The translations under genes were made by a program, and so were the position numbers. A stretch of DNA of 64,000 bases from Apium graveolens (Eukaryota > Streptophyta > Magnoliopsida > Apiales > Apiaceae). The notes beneath the pieces are model-generated. The model ran no database searches. It saw only the letters and a program-made list of their open reading frames with translations, and was not told the DNA's origin. The stretch lies in contig NC_133656.1 in the NCBI RefSeq assembly GCF_009905375.1, positions 240,220,415 to 240,284,414 on the forward strand, read 5' to 3'. Below, piece by piece: positions 1-13,559 of this stretch (positions are counted from its first letter, which is position 1; the number at the start of each line of letters is the position of its first letter).

Positions 1-3000
1 CCTGACTCCGGTACTTGTTACATTTGTCTTATCCATGTTAAAAAAAAAAAGGAAACATAATATACCAAACAGAATTAACTAACTTAAGATAAATTCTAGG
101 GAGACTTCGGACATCCCCCTATCTAAGGATGAAGTTCCTCCAAACCAAAAACTGTACACATGTTCCGTATAGTAATTGAATAGACCCAAAAAACCAATTA
201 GAACGAGCCAAAGAAAATTCTGAGCCATTTAAAAATGTAAAGCAATTTTTCAACTAAATAAAGAACAGGATGGAATTATTTTTAGTAACCTGTAACCAAA
301 CCCATTGCAATATGGGTCGATTTTCATCACGACACATCAAGCCAAACTAATAAAATAATTTAATCAAGCATGAAATTTATATTCCATGAGCAGGAGTAAA
401 TATAGTAAAGATATAGGTACTAGGTTGGCTAGCCAATTAATCATCAAGTGCAGCAAGGGGAAATAGTCACAATGACAATATACAAGTATAAAGCAAAGTG
501 CAAAGGATTCTATGTAACTTGCCCGTGGCTTTAACCAGTTTAACAATCCATTCTTTCGAGTCTTCTTCTCCTCCTTCAGTGTCTCATCTTCAGCTTCAAA
601 AGTTCCATCAACAGAAGTATATGTATCAATGTTTTGGTCATCCAAATTCAAATCCCGCCTTCTTAGTGGAAGATATGCAAGCTGCAGATTGTTTGGTTAA
701 GAAAAAAAATAGTCAGGCTGTGCACTTTAATTACTATAACTACAATTAATAAGTATATGAAGAATACTTCGTTCTGTTGAAAACAAACTACCTCTTCTTC
801 TCCAAAAGAATGTCGTCTTCTTGGACCAGGCCGATGAGAAAATCTAGACGCCTGTGAGGTTTTTGTGGAGACCAAAATCAACTTTGTCAATCTCTGTATT
901 CTGCTTAATAAAGCAGCTTTGGCATCTTCTTCTTGCTCCAGCCTCGATTGCAACTTGACTTGATCATCTTCTAACTATATAAATAAGAGGAAGAAGCCGG
1001 GTTCTAAGGTCGCAGTAAAACACTTCGTGGATGTACAATATATGTATATGGAATATCATAAAAACACTAATGCATGATAATTGTCAATGAAAGAGACATC
1101 CAAAGCATTTAAACTTGTATGACTGCCTTTAATTGGTCTCAATGATTGTACTCCTGAAGAGAAAAGGAAAAGTAACCAACATGTGAATGACTTTATAAGC
1201 AGCAATACAGAATGATGACTTAGCTACAAGTAAGGCTTAGATGCACTTGGCAAAAATATATAATTAAGTGATATAGTATGCAGGTCGTGCAATATTACAT
1301 ACAGATACATGTATCGACACACGTAAATTATATACAATTTCATATAGAAATCCAAATTGGGCTCGATCGAAAAATTGGGAAAAGATCTGCATCTAAAGAA
1401 GCAATGATGCAGCGGGACTTTATAGCCTGATATATGAAAATGGGACATTCAAAGCGGAAAATACGCATGAAGACAAAAAGTTGGTCCAGATTGCATTCAT
1501 GAATCATGATTCATGATTCATTTTAAGATTCATAATATAGCCTGATATATGATTCATTATTCATGTTCGACCAAATAAGTTAGTGTTATAAATATAACTG
1601 ATGAAAAACGGAGGAAAATTTAAGAAATTATTTTAGGACCTGAAAGGAACCGGCAACACCTACATGCATCCCAACTATTTGTTTGTTGACTAGACTACTG
1701 ATTATCTACTGGAAAGAAGAACAGGAGCTATAACATCATTTTCTGCAATGCAAATAAGCTCAGAGTCTAGGCGTACACACTAAACCTCGGAAAAAAATAA
1801 TTCCAGGACCATTCATCGTTCCTGACCAAAGCTTCGTATACATACTTTTTTTTGACTAATTTTATCCAAGTCGAATTTGTCGGCAGGCATTATATTGTAG
1901 AGAAACATAATTGTTGTTTTGTAATTTGCAGGGGGTTGGGATCAGTGCCCCTTTTAAGAGTCAAAACAACAAAAGTTAAGAGAGGACGAGTGAAGAGAGT
2001 GGGGGGAGGATGAATCAGGATTAGCACTTCATCCTTATCATAATGTAGTTGTCTGTCGGTTAATAGGATTTCTAAATATTTATTGATGTTGTCAATATAT
2101 AATTTGAGAAAGTTCATGTTTTTTCCAACCATTTAACTGATAGAGATAGAATTGTAATCCAGACATATTTACAACTTGCTTATGTATGTATTTTATTCGT
2201 AGGCAAGATACTAAAGTTAAGTTACATTACTACCCTCACACAATGCCTTCAAGTCTACAACTTTCCACAAAAAAATGAAAATTAAATTTTTAAACATACA
2301 TTGACATCATGCCTACAACAAGTGGCAAAGAAGCGAAGTAGAAAAGCTTCCATTGTTACAAAGACACAAAAAACAATGATGCAAATCTTGAGGAGAAAAA
2401 CGGGACAATCAATATTATACCCCAAAGCAGGGTGAGACGGGTGACAAAGGGTACCTTTTGTTTGAGGATTACAATGTCATCTCCTTCTGTGTGCTTCAGC
2501 TTAGGGATTGTAACTATACCTCTCTTTATTTGTTCCAGTTCTTCCTTTAGGGTACGAATCTCATGTTGATACTTCTTAATTAGTGATTTTTCATCGATTA
2601 TCTGCAGGTTGACAAGCTTAAAGTTTTACAGAAATGTAAACAAAGGCAATATGCAAGATGCGGATAACCTAAACAAAAAAGTATACCTTGTTTTGTGCTG
2701 CTTGAATTTCAATATGTTTTGCACGGTGGGCAAATTTCAATGTGTTGTGTGTCTCTTCCGAATTGCTTGAAGAGGGGGTAACAGTGCAAATGAGCTGAGA
2801 ATTACAAAACATACGTAAAATTTATAAAAATTGCCAGACAATAGCAGTAATTATCTGCATGCTCTAGTAGCTTCGTAGAGTGCATCATAAATCAAATACT
2901 GATGGATTGTAAAAAATTTAGATATTTTAAAACTTACTGATACTCTGCCGTGACCACTTAATGAAGACTGGAGAAGCCTAGTTAACTTTGAGTCTCTGTA

Positions 3001-6000
3001 CGGTACATGTGAAGTCTTCCCATCTCCTAATTTTGCAATAACCTGTAAACAACGTCGAATTAACATTCTACAAACCCAAATACCTACACCCGCACACATA
3101 CAAGCAACCCATTTCAATGGAAAGGAAAACAATATGTTTAATGCAAAAACATGGCCTGCCAAATCAATCATAAAACATTTAAAGGGGAAGGAACCTAATC
3201 ATCCCCTTAACATTTTTAACAAAACAAATCAAAATCATCGAATACATAATAATTCCTTACACCTTGAGTACTTCAATTAAGTGTACTCGGAATCACCTAA
3301 AGTTCCGATAGAAGAATAGAACAATGAGGCATTCCAGTATTTTCAACAGATATCTTTGTGCATGTAAGTATGCAACCAGAACTTAAAACTTGCTAATTGT
3401 TTTAGTAAATCTGAATATAGAAAGAAAAAAAAAAGGACTACAAAGTTTTGGGGATTTTATTGGAATAACAATAATAGAGTAAAAATTTCGGGATTTGTAC
3501 TTTGTATTTAATCAATTAGTAGCTTACATTTCCTCTTATGAGTTTGCCTAATCCCGAGCAATGAATAAAATATAAGAAGCTTTACATAGAATAAACTGTT
3601 ACACTAATAAAATAACAGCAATAGAAGAGGCCTCACAGTTCCAAGAGTCAGAAGGCTTTTATTAATATAAGATCCTTCTTTTCGACGAACACCAGTTGTT
3701 TCAGCCTTAGAACTCTCTGAACCTGCCAGGTCAATAAGGTTCTGCAAGGATAGAACGTTACAAGCAAAACAAATTGAGCAATTAAAGGAATAATAAATAT
3801 GATCACAGCTGAATAAAGTGAAATTTCAATTAAAGCATAACAAAAAAATTGATTAAAGAAACAACCAAATATAAATAGAACCTATAAAACACTAGTGGAA
3901 AGAAAGATGCTTAAGCATTGAGAAATCTATAAAATATACCAGCTGCGACAAATTGACCGCTTCACCTTCACAGTGTTCACCACATGGACTACTCTCTATT
4001 GTCTGTAAAGAAGGTAAGATAAAAAGGTATAATTAGAACACCAATACTAAAACAAAAAGGTCGAGACTAACTTAATAAAGATAATGTTGGTAGCTGTATC
4101 AGGGAAGCAGCCGCCAAGAAAATGACTAACAAGTAGCAAACAAACACTCGAGGGTATAGTAATAGCTTCTTTTCAGTGTCATCTAGCAAGCATATAATAC
4201 TATAGTTGCACCATATGCAGAATTCCCGCACATGACATCTCTATGTTTCATTTTGTTAAACTGTTACAACCTTCCTTTTAATTTGAGTTGTTGTCATGAA
4301 ACTCAACAAAAACATGCTGAAGATCCTCCAGAAGATATATTCATAGTCATATTGTTAGCAACCTTTATGAACTTAGCTTCACTCAGATCAGCGGAAACTC
4401 AAGCTACCAACACCATGCATACCAAAAATCAAATCAATTGGTTTAGAGAAAGGGAGCAAGTATAAAAAGACATTTATAATGGAAACCCAAATGTGAGATA
4501 GAGTAAATTACACATGCTGCATTTAAGAGTTTAATACATGCATCGCAGCATAGGTAATTGTTATAGGGAGAATTTCGTATAACAGTGTTTTGGAGGTTGG
4601 AAATCGGAATAAGGATCTAAGATGGTGGTTTCGGGCGGAGGAAAGGTTTTGTATGGTGGTGGCTGAACTTGTATGATGACTCCTCAAGAAAGAATAGGGT
4701 TTTCTTTATTCTTTATCAAGTGTCGACTCATATCTCATACAAGTGTCTACGTACCCTATTTATAGGGATCAAGCCTCACATAGTTTTTGGGGAACAAGTC
4801 ATCTAGGCTAGGGTTAGGGTTTCTCTACCCTTGCAGCCCAAGCCCAGACTTAAATCAGGCCTTCAGCCAATTAGTCACGTAAACCTCGACCGGCCTCACA
4901 CGTTTCTTACAATCTCGCGGCATCTCCACATTTCTTCCCGTGATTGTAGGAATGTCCCATGTCGGCCCCGAAATTTACGAACAACTTAATCATCTATGAG
5001 TCATTTTCCATTATTTCAAATAAATCCTCTAAGTGCGATCCGGCCTGATCACCTCGGCCCACACCTACTCTTCTTTAATCCACAAGTGGGCCTTCGGCCT
5101 TCCTCCTTGTTATTCCATTAGATGCTAGCACACGAGCCCAACTCGCATTTTGTAAGCCCAGCTCACACATCAACTCATGAGCCCAACTCACACATCAGCT
5201 CATGAGGCCAACACGCATGTGCTAGCCCGAAATATCCAATTTTCTCCAGTCGACAAGTCCAGTCGACTTCTCAATCTCGACTGCTCGACTAGTGTCGACT
5301 ATTCGAGCGCCGTGACAACCATGTTCCAAGTTCCAACCTCTGTCACCCCGACTCTTCTCTTTGCCTCGAGTACCTGCATCGGACACTCAACACTGGGAAT
5401 GCCTAGAGGAGGATTTATTTAAACAGTGGAACACTTGGACACTTACTTTATGCCAAAAACATGTAAAACTCAAAATATTGCTCAGTTCGACTCTTGTACA
5501 CGTATCTATGTTGGACACTTTCAGCTGAGTCCGGGTGATATAGCTTCCGATCAGAGACTATTACATAAGACATAGCAGTAAAACCAACTGACAATAACAT
5601 AGAAGATATATTAATCAAATTAACGGGTGCCAAATAGTAAATAACGATAATTCTTGACAAAGTTTGTGTCATGTAAGAAGCATCCACAATACTGTCACAC
5701 AAAGTTAGATGATTTCATCTTGAAATGAAAGAGAATGCCAGCTGATTACGCAAAATTCAAACATCGTGATTAACTGTAAGAAAACTAAAAAAGAAGTCCA
5801 GCAATATGGTGATATATAACTATTTTAGTTGTATAGCATTACTACCAGTGTGAATATTGTATGACTCCTGCTGCTGAGTAAATTAAAATTTGTGGAACCA
5901 ACATGTCTGTGCTCTGCTATCATAAAGAGAGAAAGTATTAGGCACAAAAATGATACAGGCATCTTGAATGATAGAATCAAGAAGTTTACGAGAACAAAAT

Positions 6001-9000
6001 CTAAAGTAAAAACCTATTATTGGTGTATAAGTGCATGTGAGTTGCCATGTAAGAGCATAAAGTTCAGCGTGCAGGGTCGGTTTTATAACAGGAAATTCTA
6101 TATTCAATTTTACTTTGGTTTATATTATAACTTATGAGCCTCCAACAAATAGTATAATTAACAGAGGATATTAATGTCAATGTCTGCAAATGTACTACGA
6201 AGGATGCAACTGAGAACAATATGCATGATACAAATTATGCTGATTATTAAAAAAAAAAACTCTGCCTAATATCTGAGCATTTAATCTATGCTGCACCTTA
6301 TTCTAGTCTTGGTGAACTAGTGAAACAATATGGAGTGATTGATCAAAAATGAATTAATGAACAAGGCAGCAGGTATGTAATACGAACTATAGTTTTCCTC
6401 GAACAGTTAGATTTTGACACATTCAACAAGAGGACTGTGGACAGTGTGGTGCCTTTATTTAGAGCTCTCAAAGACCCAAACACAGTAGAAGAACAGAGTA
6501 AAAGAGAGGAGATCCAATGGCCAACGTGCTACTTAAATAAAACACAGGATGACATATATACATTTTACAGTAACACAAGAGTTTTTTTTAGCACAGAATT
6601 TCACTACGAATGAAAAAACGGCAATCTTAACAGGATATCACAACATTACCTTCTCCCGCAGCAATAAGAGAAAGGGCATGAGCTGGAGATAATACAACTT
6701 CCTCCTTTACTCCTTCAACAAACGTTCCCTGCAACATGAAGGTGCTGTATTAATTTGACTGCTAAATAAATACTGGATTTTATTATATCAGTCAATTATT
6801 TAAAATTCAACTAAAAATCATGGATAAGTTTCTAACATTTCGGACTATCTTAATATTGGGGGGGGGGGGGGCAACGCATTATAACTATAAATAGTGAGTA
6901 GTCCACAAAATTTTCCAATATAATGACCCCGCTAAATATATAAATAGTGAGTAGTATTAAGCTATGAGGGCTCCTAAAACTTTAAGGTGTTAATAAGAGG
7001 CCTTAAGCGTATAATATTCAACACTCCCTCTCTCTGGTACAAGTGGACAAACTGAACATAAAACAGACAAAAAATATATAAACAATAGGGAGGGGGCGCT
7101 CAAGAGGACTTTATTGGATCATTATACTGTATTAGAATTCAACAATAAGCAATCCCCCACGCACTCGAATTGTTGGGTAAATGAAGGAGTATAGGGATTA
7201 TCACAAAATAGACTACTCTTCAATTCAGTCCACACACTCTACAAGGACCAGAGTTACTGATGGCAGCCATCAGAAAAATGTAGGGAATTAGTAAATGCGT
7301 ATGTAAAAAGAAGACATATATGGTGTACCTGTGCATCTTCTCTAATTCTTAAATTCTGTCCTGCAGGATTCAGCAAGTCATTAACAACCTGAAGTGAATA
7401 AAGTGCATGAGATATCAATTATACAAAAAACGGGACCTAGTTAATCATGAACAGGAGCACTAGAGTTCTGAAAAGTTGATGGTTGTGCCTTCATTAATGT
7501 AACACTATTTGCCTAAGAGAAGTATGTACAAACAGAATACCAATGTCCCAACAATACGCAAAAGATAGATATATGATGGAACAGTCTACACAGAGACCAG
7601 GGCCTAATAACTTATGTTTGGAAATTACCATGCCAAAATAAAGAATTTTTTAGCTTATCAGTGCAGTCAAAGCATCTTATTAGAAGTTAAAAAAAACAGA
7701 ATTAAAACTAAATTTATGACTTGATCACTTTCCACCAAGGAGATCACTGTCATCTTATTGGTGCTCTTTTGAGAAACTTTGCCCATATAGAATTTGCACC
7801 ATACACAAAATAAGAATGACATCCTTATAGCGGTGGTCTGAAGATAACACATATGGAAAAAAAAAAGTAAAAGTTATAGCAGGGATCATACACAATAAAA
7901 TCTGATAAACTCGATTCTAGATTTTTATAAAATAAGTAATATTGGAGTAACTTTTGCTTATTACAGAAGTTGAAAAAACAAATACATAATGATAGTAACA
8001 CGTGACAGAAAGAAATGGCAAGATTTGACGAAGCAAGCTCCTGTTCAGTGCCAAAGTGTTTCATTTTATAAAATTGAGACTGTCAGCAATACTACCACTG
8101 AAAAGTCAATGGAGTGCATGCACAGACATTATCAAGAATCACTTCCGGAAAAATGAAGAACTGACAGAACCTCACCTCATTATAGATTTCCAGATATGAG
8201 ACGCGAAGCAGATATTCACGACTTGGTGTCTGCAGCATAACGAACGTAATTTATAATTGAATAAAATACCTAATTAAACTGAAAAAACTGGTCAAATCAT
8301 GTATAGCACCTCCTGGATAATACTGAAAGTGTCCTTGACAGCCAAAGGTATAATTCCTGGTGACCTCTGATCACCCTGTTCATATGGACAATTAGCATAC
8401 ACAAGCTAAAGAAAACTCGGCACCTAAGAGTAGCCACTGCCCTAGTCAAATGTATTTACACATTCAATTATGAATATGAATGTATTCAATGATATACTAC
8501 CTTGGACTCATGCTAATGATGATCAATGTAGCTTTAGAGTAAATAAATAGGTTATAGGTGTGACCCAAGAAAGACACTACAAACTAAAATTAATGAAATC
8601 TCAAAACACTGAAATGCTACTTACATGCATAGTGTGTGTCTTCCCACTACTTGTTACACCATATGCAAAGATAGTGCCTGAAAACAAAATTGTGATTATA
8701 TCGAGACATTTTTAAATCCTAGCATAGTAACATATCATATATATGGTATCAACGACATGGAAAATTAGGAATTTATACCTACATACATAATAGAAAGCTC
8801 TCAGCAAATTGATTAGGCAAATGACATTGAAATGTATTTTTCTAGAACTCTGTGTAATCTTTCATAAGGTGGGGCCTACCACATAGATACACACAATGTT
8901 TAAATTTAGATAACTCATGCTCATGTACAAAAGTGCTACTACTATCCTAAATACCAAGAATAATGGAAATGGTATTTTGGGTAAATAAGTATGTACTGCA

Positions 9001-12000
9001 AGAGAAATAATAGGATTATTATTCTGACAATCAAATATATCTGAATTGAAGAGATTGTCTAAACACGATTTCATTAAATGCACTGGAAAGTCAACATCTG
9101 CAATCATTTAAGTCAAGCTACGCAAGCCAAATATACTTCATAGTAAATTTCTAGACCACAAGCTACACAATCTCTTATTCACCTTATAAAATTTTACAGC
9201 ATTGTGTTTTTTTACCTCTTCATGTCATTGTCACTCTAATGCAAATAGCATACTATGATGAGTTGCTAGTGATAAAACAGATTCAGCAGGAAATAAGATC
9301 CTGGCACTCGTGTTTTTAGCATAATAAGATATCTAAATTAAGTGATCACAACCGTGACTTATTAATCACCATGTTATATACTCTATATATAATTATATAC
9401 TGATAAGGTCATAAGGCCCTCACAGTCTGCAGGTTGGTTTCACTTCTTATATTTTGCTTTTCTGCTAGTTAATTCTCTGCCACTGCCGGAGGAAATGAGG
9501 AGTGAGCAATTTTTTTGGTACGACAAAAAATTGAAAAACTCAGTTTTTTCTCTCGAACAAATATTGGTTTTGTGCTAGGCGATTTCAGTGTACTACAAGA
9601 TCCAGAAAGATCAAGAGAACATTTTACAGATTGACAAAAATATATATAGTTACAAAATAAAATAATATTTGACGTTTACCGTTAATGCCTTCCATAGCAC
9701 CACTAATGACATGTTGAGCAGCAACATCATACACTTGACGAGTGGTAGTAGTTGGACCAAACACCTTGTCTGAGGCATTTGTAAATATTTAAAAAATGAA
9801 TCATAATGTGCTAATAAAATTTTGGCAATGCAATATCAGATTTGTAATTAACAGTATAATAAAGGAAAGCATTGACGGCAAGCAAGAAAAAAACAGTTAA
9901 CAGATCAACTACGCCGAAGGAATTCAAACTTTATACCACAGTAGTTTAGATTTTAAAATATAGAATGTACAGTACTAGCTTTTACCCCGTTTTTTGCGGT
10001 TCTTCTATGTATACTCATTAACTTGATCAATTCAAAAACTAAACCATAACAAAATCTAATATTGTAAACTCTTCGATTAGAAAAGCAAATATTTTATTTT
10101 ACTATGTTATTGATATGATTCGAACGTTGAACCTTTGGTAGTATGTTAGATATTAGATCAATAACTGAATTTAAAGTGTTTTCTTGCTAAATATTGAATT
10201 TAAATTGGTCTTAATGAGTATATTTTAAATTTTAAATTCAAGCTTAAATCTAATACTTTAACATACTACCAACACACAATTTGTTTAAGTATATCCATTA
10301 ACTTATAGTCTTATACGATTCAAATATAAACATATATTAATTTTTAAAGTTGATAATATAAACATTATATTTTAATATGTTATTGACATTCGAACCTTAA
10401 AATTCTTTGGTATTTTATAGTCATAAATATTAGATTTACAATTTTTGTTAATGAGTATCGAAACCTTGACTTTTGGTACTCTTATATTATCCCATTTAAT
10501 CCTATTATCTTATTATATATATATACATATAATATCATTAAATCTAACGGTTTTCATCAATTTTCGTTAATGAGTACCGAAACCTTGACTTTTGGTACTC
10601 TTATAGTATCCTTGTTAATCCTATTATCTTATTATTATATATGGGATATAATTAAATTTAACGTTATTCATCAATTTTCTTTAACAAACCAAAAATACTT
10701 TTCTTAGCTTATAAATTATAATAAATATAGTACAATGCAGTATTAAAGCACACAATTATCGTTTAAGGATTGTTTCATATCTCATTGACCTCTACAAAAG
10801 ACGAAAAACTGATCCTTGTGTGAGCATGGAAGATAAGCGCGTCATTAGCATACAGATTTAAAGAAGGCAAGATTTTGTTATATTTCTACTTTGTTTTCAC
10901 TAAATAAAAAAATTGCATTACATTATATAATCACAAATCACTATAGACAAACAAGCATATTCAATGAGTTTGGCTAAAATCATATAAAATTATACTTAGC
11001 TAAAATTTGTTGAACTTGTGGGTGTTCTACTCCAATGGGATTGGCTATAATGGTCGCCTATATTTTAAAATTGTTAATTTTACAATTATTTCTGCGTGGA
11101 AGATGACGTAAAATTTGTTACAAGTCTAACGGGGTTTAACATATATAGTCAATATTAGGAGATTGACTACAATCATACTTAAGGAGAATGTCTCTTTAGA
11201 GTGATGGAAAATTTTATAGGTTCTTCATAATTTTTACTTTTGGTATGCCATGTAGATTTTTTTAGTTAAGAGCTTTCAGCAACATAGATACTTTAACATC
11301 TCCAATGCTAAAACGAAAACTGGTTGGCTATAATAGTTGGCTATCATCTTTATGTAAATATTTTAGCTAAGGGATTGATATGTAATCCAATGGTAATGTC
11401 TATCTTTTGATTATGTAAAATTATACCTAAGGGCTTTCTTGGTTGAACAAATATAGTCAATTAAAAATCATTATCTATATATTTTTGCTAAGGGGATACA
11501 TGACTGGAGTGCGAATTTTTTAAATATTCTCTAAAAATGCCACACACATGACATATAGATGTCATATAGGGTATGTTTGGGCACACGTTATAAGTCAGCT
11601 TATGACTTATAAGCCCGCAACAGCTTATTAACGAGTGTTTGTCGACCCAACTTATAAGTTGAATTTATAACTTATAAGCTGATAAGTTGAATATTCGTAT
11701 CGATGTACTTTTGCTCAACTTATTTTAATTTTTCACTTTTTTTATTAACTTAAGTTTTAAATTTTATATTTCTAAATATTAATCTAATCTAAATTTCATG
11801 AATTAATATAATTATATTTAAAAATTATTTATTTTTATTTACGTAAAAAAAATTCTGACTTATAAGTGAAATTATCCAAACACTTATATAACTTATAAGT
11901 ATTTATTTACTTATCACTTGTAAGTCACTTATTCGGTTTAGGTCGTAAGTTACTTACTTTAAGATTTCCCAAACGGGCACATAGATTATTTAGTTAAGGG

Positions 12001-12913
12001 TTTTCTAGCATATAGCATCTCCAATGGTCCAACCCCTTAGCTAAAAAATCCACATGGCATACCATAATTTTAATCGCTAAGATAATCTAAAAATAGTATG
12101 TCTTCCGATAATCCGATGGTGCAAAACCATTAGCTAAAATTTAAGATAACCATATTGGTCATATTTGTTAAACCTCTCAAGACATAGACATGTAGCAATA
12201 TGTCAAATCATTTGTTTACCATGTTAATATAACACATTCTATTTATAACAAACAAAAATAATGATTACATACTATTTTTAAAATATAACCAACTATCATA
12301 GCCAACTCCGCTGAAGTACAGTCTCACGTTCACTAAAATTTTAGATATTCAGTATTTTAATTATTTAGCCAACCATATATGCTCTAAATAAATGATTTCA
12401 AATATTAAATTTACGGAACTACAATATCACCTAGTTAACAATAGGGAGATAAACGATAAACCGTACCGTATGCATACGCAATAGACGAATTGTTCTCGCT
12501 TCGCACAATAGTTTCGCCATCCGCATACCACGCAATCTCCTCTCCTAACTTAATTTCTCTCTGGCTAAATTAAATTAAACACAATAAAACAAATTAAAAA
12601 CACCAAATTAAACACCGAAACTATCACATACACCAGCATTACATCAATAAAAATTATCCACACATTTTAACTACCTGAGAGGCCGAAATCGAACAGTTAC
12701 AGTCACATTTTCCTTAGATCTCTGTACATCAACAGGCAATGATTCAGAGTAATAGTAGTGTGGCTTACTCTGCGCCGTCGACGAGGCAGGAGAGCTCAAT
12801 CCTTCCGCAGAAGTCTCCGGAAACAGTTTCGAAGACGACGTCGTTGAAGAAGACTGCGAGTTCGCAGCTCTGGAGCTCAATTTCTTCGGTTTTACTGCCT
12901 GTCTATACGCCAT
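1..12913 (-). CDS. Kinesin-like protein, KIN-7 subfamily (spliced; 3' end outside the window)
   Basis: This is an N-terminal motor kinesin, an ATP-driven microtubule motor. Coding exons read from splice sites are 12675-12913, 12467-12564, 9680-9769, 8625-8677, 8310-8375, 8176-8229, 7329-7388, 6650-6728, 5846-5913, 3940-4002, 3637-3741, 2938-3042, 2687-2794, 2455-2601, 792-974 and 523-681. They join in frame to 559 residues. The motor runs from about residue 70 to 385, with P-loop GVTSSGKT (149-156), switch I SSRSH (260-264) and switch II DLAGSE (294-299), followed by a predicted coiled coil. From memory of the family, the sequence looks closest to the KIN-7 proteins often labelled chloroplastic (7K-like). 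The 79-residue first exon is Ser/Ala-rich, but whether it targets an organelle is not shown. The start is the ATG at 12913; a 5'UTR intron lies upstream. The last donor is GC rather than GT. Bases 1 to about 30 may belong to exon 17. Confidence 0.93.
4586..5421 (-). mobile_element. Candidate solo LTR in a kinesin intron
   Basis: A block clearly richer in GC than the surrounding intron lies between two copies of AACAG (4581-4585 and 5422-5426), which fits a 5-bp target duplication. Read on the minus strand it has a TATA-like CCCTATAAATAGGG (near 4750-4765) and ends in CA. Its other end reads TA instead of TG, so that terminus may be mutated or misplaced. Short direct repeats around AGCCCAACTCACACATC lie at 5130-5215. 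No protein domain is visible. The class is uncertain. Confidence 0.45.
10444..10640. repeat. Direct duplication in the large kinesin intron
   Basis: A segment of about 75 bp containing TGAGTACCGAAACCTTGACT is present twice, starting near 10444 and 10562, separated by an AT-rich spacer. It lies in the 2.7-kb intron between coding exons 2 and 3 (9770-12466). The rest of this intron (9780-11560 and 11990-12460) is AT-rich with scattered repeat-like phrases and shows no coding signal. Confidence 0.6.
11569..11980. mobile_element. MITE-like element with TIRs of GGGTATGTTTGGG type
   Basis: The left end GGGTATGTTTGGGCAC and the right end CCCAAACGGGCAC are imperfect inverted copies. The interior is packed with the palindrome ACTTATAAGT and variants. 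No coding capacity is seen. This resembles non-autonomous hAT or Harbinger-type elements that begin near GGGCxxGTTTGG, but a clear target duplication could not be found, so the superfamily is not fixed. Confidence 0.5.
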
Positions 12914-13140
12914 TGTGCTTCGCAACAACCTGAAACACAAATAATTAATTTATTCTCGAATGATGCGGATATTATATTTCGATACAATTCACGAAATATT
13001 TACCTGATCAGGTGAATACATTCGACATTTGAGAAATAAATAAATACAGGAATATAATTAATTGATGTTTTGTGAGAAAGTACAAGAGTGATGGATAGAT
13101 ATGGATGAGTGTGATGGAGAGAACACGAGAGAGATTTTCG
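12914..13140 (-). promoter_or_regulatory. 5' leader of the kinesin gene with a 74-bp intron
   Basis: Upstream of the start codon a good acceptor (TGTTTCAG, exon resuming at 12929) pairs with a donor CAG|GTAAAT at 13003. This implies a 5'UTR intron of 13003-12930. The upstream leader is CT-rich, and a short AATTA-type repeat lies just beyond it near 13140-13160. The transcription start is inferred, not seen. Confidence 0.6.
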
Positions 13141-13149
13141 ATTAAATTA

Positions 13150-13559
13150 AATTAAATTAAATAATTAGGTGAGTGTTTTGTTTTTATGCTTGACTTGGAA
13201 GGGATGCTGTTTTTAATAACCTAACTTTCCTAGGCCCCCTTTTGATGAGTGAGAGTGACAAAGTTGCAGAGAGTCAATGTGAAGTCAAATCGGATTTTGA
13301 CTTCTTCCCTTTTTACTAAAGAAATTTCATTAAAATTTCATAAAAATTATATTACGAGTGTACATCTCCCGCATTCCAATTATTCTCCGCTAACAAATTA
13401 CTATATTTTGCTATGTAGTTAGTTGTATTATTTAGAGAACGTTTTACGAGACTTAAAAGATAATTTTCGAATTTTCAAGTGAGTATTCCTGCGTGTTATT
13501 ATAATATTTCCAAAATATGATAGCATGGCTATCGTGCTACAAATTGCTTGAACAGTAGC
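13150..13559. other. Upstream flank of the kinesin gene, no gene seen
   Basis: AT-rich sequence between the kinesin leader and the LINE relic. It probably holds the kinesin promoter, but no motif stands out. Confidence 0.5.

Noticed and set aside
5177..5422. 81-codon plus-strand frame in the candidate solo LTR
   Set aside because: Composition follows short direct repeats and no domain is seen.
6857..6870. Run of about 12 G on the plus strand
   Set aside because: A single homopolymer in an intron; possible G-tract structure but no supporting context.
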